Part shown: positions 54,156 to 62,473 of the stretch, in pieces
Layout: the number at the start of each line of letters is the position of its first letter
Numbering within the stretch: position 1 is the stretch's first letter
From: CAYUET01 sp964443875
Lineage (GTDB): Bacteria; Auribacterota; JAFGBW01
Direction: 5' to 3'
DNA: 64,000 bases
Assembly: GCA_964443875.1 (NCBI GenBank)
Contig: CAYUET010000005.1
Location: forward strand, 1 to 64,000
Made by a program: the position numbers and the translations under genes
Notes under the pieces: model-generated
Seen by the model: only the letters and a program-made list of their open reading frames with translations
Database searches by the model: none
Told to the model about the DNA's origin: nothing

Positions 54156-55679
54156 ATGCTTTCTCCGTATCTTGAACTGCTTCATGAAGTCACCAAGGCT
54201 TTGACCACGACCCTGGATATCGAGGAAAGCCTCCGCCAGATCATGATCTCCTTTCACCATTTTTTAGGGCTAAACCGGGGAACCATTACCCTTCTTGACC
54301 CCGAAACCAAAATTGCCAGTATCGTGGCCGGAGCAGGCCTGAGCACCAAGGAAAAGGCAAGAGGCACCTACAAGCTCGGCGAAGGGATCACCGGCTATGT
54401 CCTTCAGACCGGACAGCCCGTCCTCATCCCCCTCCTTTCCAAGGACCCCCGTTTTCTGAATAAAACAAAATCCCGGAAGCAGAAGGAGGAACTCTCCTTC
54501 CTCTGCGTACCGATCAAGCAAAAACATAAAATCATAGGGGCCTTAAGTGCCGACCGCTACTATGATAAAAATCACATCCTGGAAAATGATCTCCTGGTCC
54601 TGAATATCACAACCTCCATTATCGCCCACATCCTTGAAATGTACGATCTTCGTGACCTTGACCGCAAAAAGCTCCTCCAGGAAAATCTGAATCTTAAAAA
54701 TGAACTTCAGCAGAAATTCCATTTTTCAGAAATCATCGGAACCTCGGATAAAATGGGAGAGATCTTCAAACTTCTGAGCCAGGTCGTGGAGACCAACACC
54801 ACGGTCATGATCCGCGGGGAAAGCGGAACCGGAAAAGAACTGATTGCCCATGCGATTCATTATAATTCAACGCGCGCCCGGAATCCCTTCATCAAAGTTA
54901 ACTGCTCGGCCATTCCGGAATCCCTTCTGGAATCGGAACTTTTCGGCTATGAAAAAGGCGCCTTTACAGGCGCCCATGTCTCCAAACTCGGAAAATTTGA
55001 GGAAGCCCAGGGAGGAACCCTTTTTTTAGATGAAATTGGGGACTTCCCCGCCCCTATTCAGATCAAGCTGCTTCGGGTTCTTCAGTCCCGCGAAATTGAA
55101 AGGCTTGGAAGCAACCGCCCCATCAAACTCGATGTCCGCCTGATTACCGCAACCAATAAAAACCTTGAAAAGGAGATGGAACTTCATAAATTCAGGGAGG
55201 ATCTTTATTACCGCATCAACGTTTTCCCCATTTATCTGCCTCCCCTGAGGGAAAGAAAAACAGACATCCTTCTCCTGGCGGAATATTTCCTCGAAAAATA
55301 CAGCAAGGAAAACAATAAATCCATCACCCGCATCAGCACCCCTGCCATTGACCTTATGATGAGCTACCACTGGCCTGGAAACGTCCGCGAACTTGAAAAC
55401 TGCATCCAGAGAGCTGTCCTGGTCTGCGAGGGAAATGCCATACGGGGCAACGATCTTCCGGCAACTCTTCAATTTACGGAAACAAAGGAAATTCCAAAAC
55501 ACAAGGGTCTTGAACAGGCCGTTGAAACTCTGGAAAAGGAAATGATCATGGAGTCCTTAAAACAGAACCATGGGAATCAGAGAGCCTCCTCGAAAGACCT
55601 TGGGGTGACGGAACGGATTCTCGGATATAAAATCAAACAGTACAAGATCATCCCCAAATACTATACTTCAAAATCGTAG
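54156..55679 (+). CDS. Sigma54-dependent activator with GAF domain (NifA-like)
   Basis: 507 residues. N-terminal GAF domain about 20-165 (small-molecule or redox sensing in relatives), central AAA+ with Walker A GESGTGKE, intact GAFTGA loop in FGYEKGAFTGAH, Walker B GGTLFLDEIG and the sensor region DLYYRINVFPIYLPPLRERK. The C-terminal Fis helix-turn-helix is NQRASSKDLGVTERILGYKI. All parts needed to activate sigma54 promoters are present, unlike the regulator at 33112. Ligand and targets unknown; nif genes are not in the window, so the NifA likeness is of architecture only. Site ATAAGGAG precedes the ATG. The gene is flanked by two copies of a 36-bp repeat. Confidence 0.9.
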   Translation: MLSPYLELLHEVTKALTTTLDIEESLRQIMISFHHFLGLNRGTITLLDPETKIASIVAGAGLSTKEKARGTYKLGEGITGYVLQTGQPVLIPLLSKDPRFLNKTKSRKQKEELSFLCVPIKQKHKIIGALSADRYYDKNHILENDLLVLNITTSIIAHILEMYDLRDLDRKKLLQENLNLKNELQQKFHFSEIIGTSDKMGEIFKLLSQVVETNTTVMIRGESGTGKELIAHAIHYNSTRARNPFIKVNCSAIPESLLESELFGYEKGAFTGAHVSKLGKFEEAQGGTLFLDEIGDFPAPIQIKLLRVLQSREIERLGSNRPIKLDVRLITATNKNLEKEMELHKFREDLYYRINVFPIYLPPLRERKTDILLLAEYFLEKYSKENNKSITRISTPAIDLMMSYHWPGNVRELENCIQRAVLVCEGNAIRGNDLPATLQFTETKEIPKHKGLEQAVETLEKEMIMESLKQNHGNQRASSKDLGVTERILGYKIKQYKIIPKYYTSKS

Positions 55680-55715
55680 AAATTCCGACCGGCATTTTTA
55701 CTTTGCCTGCGCAAT

Positions 55716-55739
55716 CCTGTTTTGACTGTACCAAACAGG
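55716..55739. repeat. Inverted repeat after NifA-like gene
   Basis: CCTGTTT (55716-55722) and AAACAGG (55733-55739) form a 7-bp stem with a 10-nt loop, ending one base before the second 36-bp repeat. There is no T run, so it is a weak terminator candidate for the converging NifA-like and argH transcripts. Confidence 0.35.
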
Positions 55740-55740
55740 C

Positions 55741-55776
55741 ATTGCCTCCCAGATATTTGACAATTACGCGCAAAAT
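55741..55776 (+). repeat. 36-bp direct repeat, copy 2, downstream of NifA-like gene
   Basis: Begins ATTGCCTCCCAGATATTTG and ends TTACGCGCAAAAT; 31 of 36 positions match copy 1, same orientation, 1.7 kb away. It lies between two convergent 3' ends, 5 nt beyond the argH stop, an unusual place for a promoter-linked operator. Confidence 0.7.
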
Positions 55777-55781
55777 CCGAA

Positions 55782-57191
55782 TTAAAATTCTTCCATGTTT
55801 TTCAGCTCTTTGAAAAATTTCTCCCAGTCCCTGATCTGTCTTCTGATTTCCTTCAGAGAGGTCGAGCCGTAGGTATTTTTCTGATCCGGGGATTTTTTAA
55901 GCTCAAGCTGAGAATAAATGGATCTGTCAAAGCACGAACTAAAAAGCCTGAATTCCTCAAGGGAAAGGTCTTTGAGGCGGGACTTCTTTTCGATGGCATG
56001 ACGGACGAGTTTCCCCGTGGCCTCATGAGCCTCCCGGAAGGGCAGCCCTTTACGGACCAGAAACTCGGCCACATCCGTGGCGAGCATATAATCGTTTTTC
56101 TGTCTTTCCATCAGGTCTTTTTTGATCTTCAGGGTGGAAATCATTCCGGTAAAAACGGAAAGGGTCTGTTTAATGGAATCCACGGAATCGAAAAGAGCCT
56201 GCTTGTCTTCCTGAAGATCCCGGTTATAGGCCAGGGGAAGCCCCTTGAGGGTCGTATAAAGATTCACGAAGTTCCCCAGGAAACGCCCGGTTTTTCCGCG
56301 GACAAGCTCCGCGATATCCGGGTTTGATTTCTGAGGCATGAGGCTTGAACCCGTACAGTAGGACTCATCAAGTTCAACAAAATCGAATTCCGAAGTGAAC
56401 CATAAAACGATTTCCTCGGCATAGCGGGAAAGATGCAGCCCCATGAGCGAAATATTAAAAAGAAACTCAAGGGCAAAGTCACGGTCTGAAACCGCGTCGA
56501 GACTATTGTCGATCACCTGTTCAAAACAAAGTTCTTCGCAGACATACTTCCGGTCATTTCCAAGGCCTGTTCCGGCAAGCGCCCCCGCCCCGAGAGGGAG
56601 ACGGATCACCCTTTTGTAAGTATCCAGCATGCGTTCGCGGTCTCTCGCCGCCATGTTTAAATGGGCCAGAAAATGATGCGCAGCGCGGATGATCTGAGCC
56701 TGCTGAAGATGGGTATAGGCGGGCATGAAAACATCCTCATGCTCTTTTGCTTTTTCAAGAAGAGTATGCATGAAGTCCTCCAGAAGACCCACGATTTCAA
56801 AAATGGAGTAACGGCAGTAAAGCCGGAAATCGAGAGCCACCTGATCATTACGGGAGCGCCCCGTGTGAAGCTTTTTCCCTGTCTCGCCGGTGAGTTCGAT
56901 CAGGCGGGACTCAATATGCATATGAATATCCTCCATGCTGTCTGAAAAGGCCATCCGGCCTTCTTCGATTTCCCTGCGGATGGTCTCCAGACCTTTCAGG
57001 ATCACTTCCAGTTCTTTCCCAGAAAGAAAACCCTCGCGATGAAGCATCCGGGCATGAACCTGGGAACCCGCAATATCAAAGGGATACAGTTTGCGGTCAA
57101 CCTCATGGGAGGCGGAAAAAGACTGAGCAAGCCTGTTGACTTCCTTGTCAAAACGGCCGCGGATGATGGAGGCTCTCTTTTCTTTTTTCAT
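55782..57191 (-). CDS. argH: Argininosuccinate lyase
   Basis: Last step of arginine synthesis. About 469 residues from ATG 57191 (AAGGA upstream). Superfamily motifs HTGRSRNDQVALD, AYTHLQQAQI and the signature GSSLMPQKSNPDIAELVRGK with the mobile catalytic serine loop. Third gene of argD-argF-argH, 81 nt after argF. Confidence 0.96.
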   Translation of the reverse strand: MKKEKRASIIRGRFDKEVNRLAQSFSASHEVDRKLYPFDIAGSQVHARMLHREGFLSGKELEVILKGLETIRREIEEGRMAFSDSMEDIHMHIESRLIELTGETGKKLHTGRSRNDQVALDFRLYCRYSIFEIVGLLEDFMHTLLEKAKEHEDVFMPAYTHLQQAQIIRAAHHFLAHLNMAARDRERMLDTYKRVIRLPLGAGALAGTGLGNDRKYVCEELCFEQVIDNSLDAVSDRDFALEFLFNISLMGLHLSRYAEEIVLWFTSEFDFVELDESYCTGSSLMPQKSNPDIAELVRGKTGRFLGNFVNLYTTLKGLPLAYNRDLQEDKQALFDSVDSIKQTLSVFTGMISTLKIKKDLMERQKNDYMLATDVAEFLVRKGLPFREAHEATGKLVRHAIEKKSRLKDLSLEEFRLFSSCFDRSIYSQLELKKSPDQKNTYGSTSLKEIRRQIRDWEKFFKELKNMEEF

Positions 57192-57272
57192 AAATGCATC
57201 CTTAAATTGGAAGATTCCCTGTTTTATCAAAAGGGATTGTTTATCTGCGGAAGCCGGGGTAACCCGCGGCTA

Positions 57273-58208
57273 TTACTTCTTTGTTTTCATTAAAAAAGTC
57301 ATGACGGCTTTCTGGAGATGCAGCCTGTTTTCCGCCTGATCGAACACAACGGACTGAGGACCGTCAATGACCGAAGCCGTAACTTCCTCGCCACGGTGGG
57401 CCGGAAGACAATGCATGAAAATGGCGTGTTTATCCGCCCTCTTCATAAGCCCGTCATTCACCTGCCAGGGGGAGAGGTCCTTTATTCTTTTTGCGGATTC
57501 CTTTTCCTGTCCCATACTCGCCCACACGTCCGTATTAATGACATGAGCGCCTTCCGCCGCCTTTTCGGGATCCAGCAGGGTTTCAATGACGGCACCGCTC
57601 TTTTCCCCCAGAAGGGAAGCGGTTTCAAGAACAGACTCATCAGGCATGTAATCCGGATGCCCGGCCAGCACCAGGTGAAGTCCCAGAAGACCGGCAGCCA
57701 TGATCCAGGAATGGGCCATGTTGTTTTTGCAGTCGCCTAAGAAAACGATCTTTTTATTTTTACAGGTCTTCAGTTTTTCAATGATGGTAAAGATATCTGT
57801 CAGCACCTGACAGGGATGCGAAAGATCGGTCAGGCCGTTTATGATGGGAATGGAGGCATTTTTCGCAAGAGCAATGACGTCGTCATGGGAAAAAGTCCTG
57901 ATGACGATTCCGTCCAGATACCGGGACAGCACCTTGGCAGTATCTTCAATGGTTTCGCCTCTGCCGAGCTGGATTTCAGAAGGGCTTAAAAAAAGACTCC
58001 TGCCGCCGAGTTGATGCACCCCGACTTCAAAGGACACACGGGTTCTTGTGGAGGATTTGCTGAAAATCAGACCTATGGTCTTGTTTTTCAATGAAGTCTG
58101 AAAGGGTTTCTTCTTGAGTGCCGCGGCAAGCCTGAAGATTCCGTTCGTCTCGGCTGCGGTGAAATCCCTTATTCCCAGAAAATCGCGTTTTTTATTCTTT
58201 GCATACAT
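57273..58208 (-). CDS. argF: Ornithine carbamoyltransferase
   Basis: Makes citrulline from ornithine and carbamoyl phosphate. About 311 residues from ATG 58208 (GAGAAGG upstream), overlapping the argD end by 17 nt. Carbamoyl-phosphate loop SKSSTRTRVSFE, SHPCQVLTD and the ornithine-binding HCLPAHRGEEV are conserved. Confidence 0.96.
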   Translation of the reverse strand: MYAKNKKRDFLGIRDFTAAETNGIFRLAAALKKKPFQTSLKNKTIGLIFSKSSTRTRVSFEVGVHQLGGRSLFLSPSEIQLGRGETIEDTAKVLSRYLDGIVIRTFSHDDVIALAKNASIPIINGLTDLSHPCQVLTDIFTIIEKLKTCKNKKIVFLGDCKNNMAHSWIMAAGLLGLHLVLAGHPDYMPDESVLETASLLGEKSGAVIETLLDPEKAAEGAHVINTDVWASMGQEKESAKRIKDLSPWQVNDGLMKRADKHAIFMHCLPAHRGEEVTASVIDGPQSVVFDQAENRLHLQKAVMTFLMKTKK

Positions 58209-59388
58209 GGGCAAATACCTTCTCCAGAATTTTAATACCTTGGTCACAATCCTTTTGACGCAGATTCAAAGCCGGCATGATCCTTAAGACATTTCCGGAG
58301 GTGCAGTTGATGATGAGCCCTTCTTCCAGAGCCCTGTCTGCGATCCGTGCCGCGTAATCATGCTTCATTTCAATTCCAAACATCATTCCCAGGTGCCGGA
58401 ATTCAACGACCTGCGAATATTTTTTCTTCAAACCCTCAAAAAAGGCTTCCAGTTTTTTCTGGATCGGCAGCATCTTTTCAAGGATCTTTTCCCTCTCAAA
58501 AGCTTCAAGAACAGCAAGCGCACCGCTGACAACCAGATAATTTCCACCGAAGGTGGAGGCATGCATGCCCGGCTTCATAACCTCGGAAACAGGTTTCGAT
58601 AAAATGGTCGCACCCATGGCAGCACCGCCGGCAATGGACTTGGCAAGACAGAGGATATCCGGCTTTACCTTGTAGTTCTGAAACGCAAAAAGTTTGCCTG
58701 TTCGCCCGAACCCGGTCTGCACTTCATCAAAAATCAGAAGAAATCCTTTCTCTTTGGAAAGGCAGGAAAGAGCCCTGATAAAAGCCTTATCAGCAACGCG
58801 TATTCCCCCCTCACCCTGCACGAGTTCCAGAACAACGGCACAAGTTTTGTCGTTGATCTTTTCAAGCGTGGAAGCAAGGTTATTGTATTCCGCATAATGC
58901 ACGTGAGGCATCAGAGGCGCAAAGGGGTCCTGGTAGGAAGACTGTGCCGTCAGCGTCAGAGCCCCGACTGTTCTGCCATGGAAGGATTTATAAAAAGAGA
59001 CGAACTCATTTTTCCCCTTGTCTTTTCCCCAGGCCCTGGCGGCCTTGATCGCGCATTCCAGCGATTCCGCACCGGAATTGCAGAAAAAAACCTTACCCGG
59101 GAAAGTATGCCCGATAAGCCTTTTGGCGTATTCCGCCTGAAGCGGACTGTAAAATACATTCGCCATATGAATGATCTTGCCCACCTGCTTCTGAATCGCC
59201 TTCACAACGCGAGGATGACAATGCCCGAGGTTGCTTGAACCCCAGCCCGGGAAAAAATCAAGCACTTTCTTGCCTGTTACGCTTTTAAGCCATGAACCGC
59301 GCCCTTCGGAAAACCCTTCATGCTTTCTTTTGTAAGTCCCCAGAACATAATGTTGCACATCCCGCATGATTTGATCCAGATTTGTCAT
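58192..59388 (-). CDS. argD: Acetylornithine aminotransferase
   Basis: PLP enzyme making N-acetylornithine. About 398 residues from ATG 59388 (AAGGA upstream); the frame open to 59541 overlaps the predicted promoter and is not used. FCNSGAESLECAIKAAR, SFHGRTVGALTLT, FDEVQTGFGRTG, the PLP lysine segment LCLAKSIAGGAAMGA and HASTFGGNYL are visible. First gene of the argDFH unit; succinyl-DAP aminotransferase activity is a common second function. Confidence 0.93.
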   Translation of the reverse strand: MTNLDQIMRDVQHYVLGTYKRKHEGFSEGRGSWLKSVTGKKVLDFFPGWGSSNLGHCHPRVVKAIQKQVGKIIHMANVFYSPLQAEYAKRLIGHTFPGKVFFCNSGAESLECAIKAARAWGKDKGKNEFVSFYKSFHGRTVGALTLTAQSSYQDPFAPLMPHVHYAEYNNLASTLEKINDKTCAVVLELVQGEGGIRVADKAFIRALSCLSKEKGFLLIFDEVQTGFGRTGKLFAFQNYKVKPDILCLAKSIAGGAAMGATILSKPVSEVMKPGMHASTFGGNYLVVSGALAVLEAFEREKILEKMLPIQKKLEAFFEGLKKKYSQVVEFRHLGMMFGIEMKHDYAARIADRALEEGLIINCTSGNVLRIMPALNLRQKDCDQGIKILEKVFAHVCKE

Positions 59389-59463
59389 CGCTGTTTTCCT
59401 TCTTAATAAAGCCCATTCCCCCCGGTGGACAAGTCCGCCCTGAGGGGATAAAACCGACTCCTG

Positions 59464-59487
59464 TTTTACCCCGCTCATGGGGTAAAA
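59464..59487. promoter_or_regulatory. Hairpin in argD leader
   Basis: TTTTACCCC and GGGGTAAAA form a 9-bp stem with a 6-nt loop, in the roughly 118-nt leader between the predicted argD promoter and its start codon. No U-run follows on the minus strand. It may be an operator dyad or leader structure. Confidence 0.4.
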
Positions 59488-59512
59488 ATCAGGTCTCAAT
59501 AATAAAATTTTA

Positions 59513-59541
59513 TTTATAATAACGATTGGAAAATATTGCAA
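59513..59541 (-). promoter_or_regulatory. Predicted promoter of argDFH
   Basis: On the minus strand, TTGCAA (59536-59541), 17-nt spacer and TATAAA (59513-59518), close to consensus. It begins 6 nt beyond the end of the upstream glycosyltransferase gene. Confidence 0.6.
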
Positions 59542-59547
59542 TGAATT

Positions 59548-60609
59548 TTATCGGACAGCGTTGTGATAAAGGTAGGACAATTTTTTTGAATTAACCTCAA
59601 AAGAATGCTGCTCCCAGTAAAATTCCAGGGCCGTTTTTGTAATCGCGACAATTTCTTCAGGAAACGTGATGAAAAAATGAATGAGATGAGCAAGCTTTCC
59701 GGACGAATAATCCGGAACCGCGAGGCAGGTGACACCGTTTAAAAGAATATCCTCAAGGCCTTCCTCCGGTTTCACAATAAGAAGCTTTTCCTCCTTGATA
59801 CAGGATAAAAGGAGATGCAGGTACTGCTCTCCGGAGTAATTGCCCTGTCCATCCGTAATGAGACCTTCATAGGCAAGAAGAGGAAAATCCTGAAGATCCG
59901 TAATGCTGACATAACGCTCCAGGGAACGGGTTTTGACGTCTTTTAATATCTCTCTTTTGATCCTGTCACCGAAACAAATCCAGGAGATTTTAAGTTCATT
60001 GTTGGTCATCAGAATCTTCTCAAGCCCGGAATGGACGTTTTGAATATAATCCATGTTGGGAACGGAAATAAGGACCGCAAAAGTCAGCACTCTTTTTTCT
60101 TCCGTGATCTCCGTTTTTTTAAAAAGATAGGAGGCATCCAGAACTTCTCCCAAAACATGAAGAGCACAGGAGGGCGAATAGTTTGAAAAAATACGCTCCT
60201 TGATATTCACACTCGGAAGGATCATCCCTTTCAGCTGACCGAAAAAGGAATGGATTTCAGCCATTTCATTTTCAGCGTTTTTAAACTGGTTTCTATAAAT
60301 CGAAAAGAAGAGGGGCTTGTTTAATTTTTTCGCGGTTTCGGCAGATGCCTTAAGGCATTTCCAATGGTGGCAGTGAACAATATCAGGCTTATAGGCGGAG
60401 GCATAACGAAAAATATCCTCATCCAGATAGCAGCTGTTAAAGGGGGAGGGAACCGCTATCGCCGGGTATACATCCCTGGGCTGAAGGCGGTCTGCAATCT
60501 CGACATCAATTCCTTCGGTTTTAAAATAAAAAGAATAAAAGGGATTGTTTTTTAAAAAATCACGTACATTGCTGAAAACGTGAAAACTGCGTATCATTTT
60601 AAAAATCAT
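59548..60609 (-). CDS. Glycosyltransferase-like protein (GT-B/GT4-like)
   Basis: 353 residues. N-terminal half contains PDIVHCHHWKCLKASAETA, the usual GT4 acceptor-domain motif; the C-terminal half has FAVLISVPNMDYIQNVHSG and KPEEGLEDILLNGVTCLAVP, where GT4 enzymes bind the nucleotide sugar (E-x7-E region). The family match is distant and some usual donor-site residues are not clear, so an inactive or unusual glycosyltransferase is possible. The start overlaps the PilZ stop as ATGA, and a second ATG lies four codons in. Confidence 0.6.
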   Translation of the reverse strand: MIFKMIRSFHVFSNVRDFLKNNPFYSFYFKTEGIDVEIADRLQPRDVYPAIAVPSPFNSCYLDEDIFRYASAYKPDIVHCHHWKCLKASAETAKKLNKPLFFSIYRNQFKNAENEMAEIHSFFGQLKGMILPSVNIKERIFSNYSPSCALHVLGEVLDASYLFKKTEITEEKRVLTFAVLISVPNMDYIQNVHSGLEKILMTNNELKISWICFGDRIKREILKDVKTRSLERYVSITDLQDFPLLAYEGLITDGQGNYSGEQYLHLLLSCIKEEKLLIVKPEEGLEDILLNGVTCLAVPDYSSGKLAHLIHFFITFPEEIVAITKTALEFYWEQHSFEVNSKKLSYLYHNAVR

Positions 60610-60950
60610 TCCTCTTCAAGAAGAGAGGTAATCACGGATTTCTGGTCCTCGGTCAGATCCAGAAACTTGAGGCCGAATCCGCTTGATTTTGAAGTGGCCT
60701 GAATCCGTACAACGTACCCCGTGAACCGGACAAAAAAATCCTTCTGATATTCCAGCATGGCGATCAGTGAACTTCCCACATCCATGAGTTTTAAAACCTC
60801 CCCGTCCGCCTCAACAAAAAGGCCGGCCATAGACAGGTTCCTCGTTACGGATTCAAAAACCTTTTCGTGGCCGTGAAAATTAAACTGGACAAAAACCTGC
60901 AAATCCTTGCGTTCATGAGTTCTGCGATTGGACTGAATGAATGGCTTCAT
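60606..60950 (-). CDS. PilZ-domain protein (c-di-GMP receptor candidate)
   Basis: About 114 residues from ATG 60950, with AAGGAG 7 nt upstream. Single PilZ domain with both ligand motifs: RxxxR at R10-R14 (RTHER) and NxSxxG at 38-43 (NLSMAG). Both are needed for c-di-GMP binding in characterised PilZ proteins, so binding is likely. It is translationally coupled to the glycosyltransferase gene, suggesting c-di-GMP control of a surface glycan. Confidence 0.88.
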   Translation of the reverse strand: MKPFIQSNRRTHERKDLQVFVQFNFHGHEKVFESVTRNLSMAGLFVEADGEVLKLMDVGSSLIAMLEYQKDFFVRFTGYVVRIQATSKSSGFGLKFLDLTEDQKSVITSLLEEE

Positions 60951-61057
60951 GGTTAATCTCCTTATACGCAAAGTGTAATCAATATTGCGATCCCCTTCAA
61001 GATGAAAAGACAAGCGCCTGCTCTCCGCCTGTTTCTTTCCCTGTCCCCCAAAAACCC

Positions 61058-61086
61058 TTGCAGGGTTGGCCGGATTGTTCTATTTT
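61058..61086 (+). promoter_or_regulatory. Predicted promoter of the 61-64 kb operon
   Basis: TTGCAG (61058-61063), 17-nt spacer, TATTTT (61081-61086), about 45 nt before the GTG start of the next gene; it supports that start. Confidence 0.6.
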
Positions 61087-61132
61087 ATTAACTTCCTGTA
61101 AAAAACAATAAAATGCGGAATACAATAACCCT

Positions 61133-62473
61133 GTGGAACCCAAAATCGCCATAGCTCTTCCGACTTTTAACCGATTTGATTTTTTAAAAGAGGTTCTCGA
61201 ACACCTGCGTCAATGCGAGGCAAAAGAAAGAATGCTGCTGGTCACCTCCGAGGAGCCGGATCAGGAATCAGGCGTTCATTCCCTCCTCCAATCCATTGAC
61301 TGGATCGAAGTCAAGAGACATGTGAATCCGAGGATGCTGAAAAGCGTCTACAATGTTCCAAACGCCGTCAATCTTGCCTTCAACTATGCCGATAAAGTCA
61401 TCGTTCTTGAGGACGATGTTGTGCCGGCCAGGGACATGCTCCTCTATTTTGAGGCTCTTTTAAAGCGGTTTGAGAAAGAGAAAAAAATACTCTCAATTTC
61501 CGCTTATAACAAAACCGTCATGAAGCCGGAGGCGGACAGGATCAATCAGATTCAGGAATCCCCCTCCTTTAACCGCTGGGGATGGGCGACCTGGAAAGAC
61601 CGGTGGATTTCCTTCATTCCGGATTTTTCTCCGCGTTCCACCAGCTGGTCGATCGAATTGAATCTTTTCCGCCAGAAACACGGTCTGATGGAAATCAGGC
61701 CGGAAATAAGCCGCTGTAACAATATCGGTTCCCGTGGAGTGCACGTCACAAGCCCCTCCTGGCAGAAAATCTACCAGACCACCTCCCATACCTCGGATTC
61801 CTTTTCTTTAAGCTACCCCCTTGAATTTCAGCTCTCAGAATTTTCCTATTCTGCTGAAAGGGACCTGATTCATTATCATGATGAAGTTTATTTCCGCGGG
61901 GAATATGTCGAGGCACAGGAATTTGAATCCCGGTTTTTTAAAAAAGTAGCCACCGGAACAGGGGCTAAAATCTCAGCCTCGGTTAATCAGCCGCAATGCT
62001 CCACGCTGAGCCGCTTTGACAACAGCATCGATTTTCCCTTTATCGGATTTCAGGAAACGGAATACGGCCCCTTCAAAAAAAAACTTCCCCTGAGCACTTT
62101 TCTCTTTAATAATTTTTCCGCAAAACCCCTTGATTTCATCTTTATAGAAAATATTCTGGAGCATTGCTACAACCCCGGGGAATTCCTGACACGCCTCCTG
62201 CCCATGCTGAAAAGAATGGGGCTTATGATTCTCACCCTTCATCATCCCTACATCAAATTCGGAACCTATAACCCTTTAGTAACAGCCCCGCCTGAAAAGC
62301 CTCCTGAAGGCAGCGAGGACCTGCTCTGCATTAAAAAAAATATCAATTTCTGGATTCCTGAAACCTTTAACGTCCTGCTCATGACCCTGTCTGCGGACAT
62401 TCAAATCCTTTATGTGAACAGAACCAATGAACGAAAAAAAGATAAATTCATTACTGTTGTCCAAAAAATTTAA
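61133..62473 (+). CDS. GT-A glycosyltransferase with C-terminal methyltransferase-like segment
   Basis: 446 residues, apparent GTG start without a clear Shine-Dalgarno sequence. N-terminal GT2-like GT-A fold: IAIALPTFNRFDFLKEVLEHL (4-24, in part), metal-binding VIVLEDDVVPARDML, then the conserved SPSFNRWGWATWKDRW seen in GT2-like sugar transferases. Residues about 295-440 look like a class I methyltransferase lacking motif I: FIENILEHCYNPGEFLTRLL and LKRMGLMILTLHHP. Probably makes or modifies a cell-surface glycan; acceptor unknown. The next gene overlaps by 47 nt. Confidence 0.65.
   Translation: MEPKIAIALPTFNRFDFLKEVLEHLRQCEAKERMLLVTSEEPDQESGVHSLLQSIDWIEVKRHVNPRMLKSVYNVPNAVNLAFNYADKVIVLEDDVVPARDMLLYFEALLKRFEKEKKILSISAYNKTVMKPEADRINQIQESPSFNRWGWATWKDRWISFIPDFSPRSTSWSIELNLFRQKHGLMEIRPEISRCNNIGSRGVHVTSPSWQKIYQTTSHTSDSFSLSYPLEFQLSEFSYSAERDLIHYHDEVYFRGEYVEAQEFESRFFKKVATGTGAKISASVNQPQCSTLSRFDNSIDFPFIGFQETEYGPFKKKLPLSTFLFNNFSAKPLDFIFIENILEHCYNPGEFLTRLLPMLKRMGLMILTLHHPYIKFGTYNPLVTAPPEKPPEGSEDLLCIKKNINFWIPETFNVLLMTLSADIQILYVNRTNERKKDKFITVVQKI

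Noticed and set aside
55026..55502. 158-codon minus-strand ORF opposite the NifA-like gene
   Set aside because: Shadow of a conserved AAA+ region.
59389..59541. N-terminal extension of ArgD containing LSP
   Set aside because: VLSPQGG occurs in a frame that overlaps the predicted argD promoter and leader; it is not preceded by a signal peptide and is unlikely to be translated.
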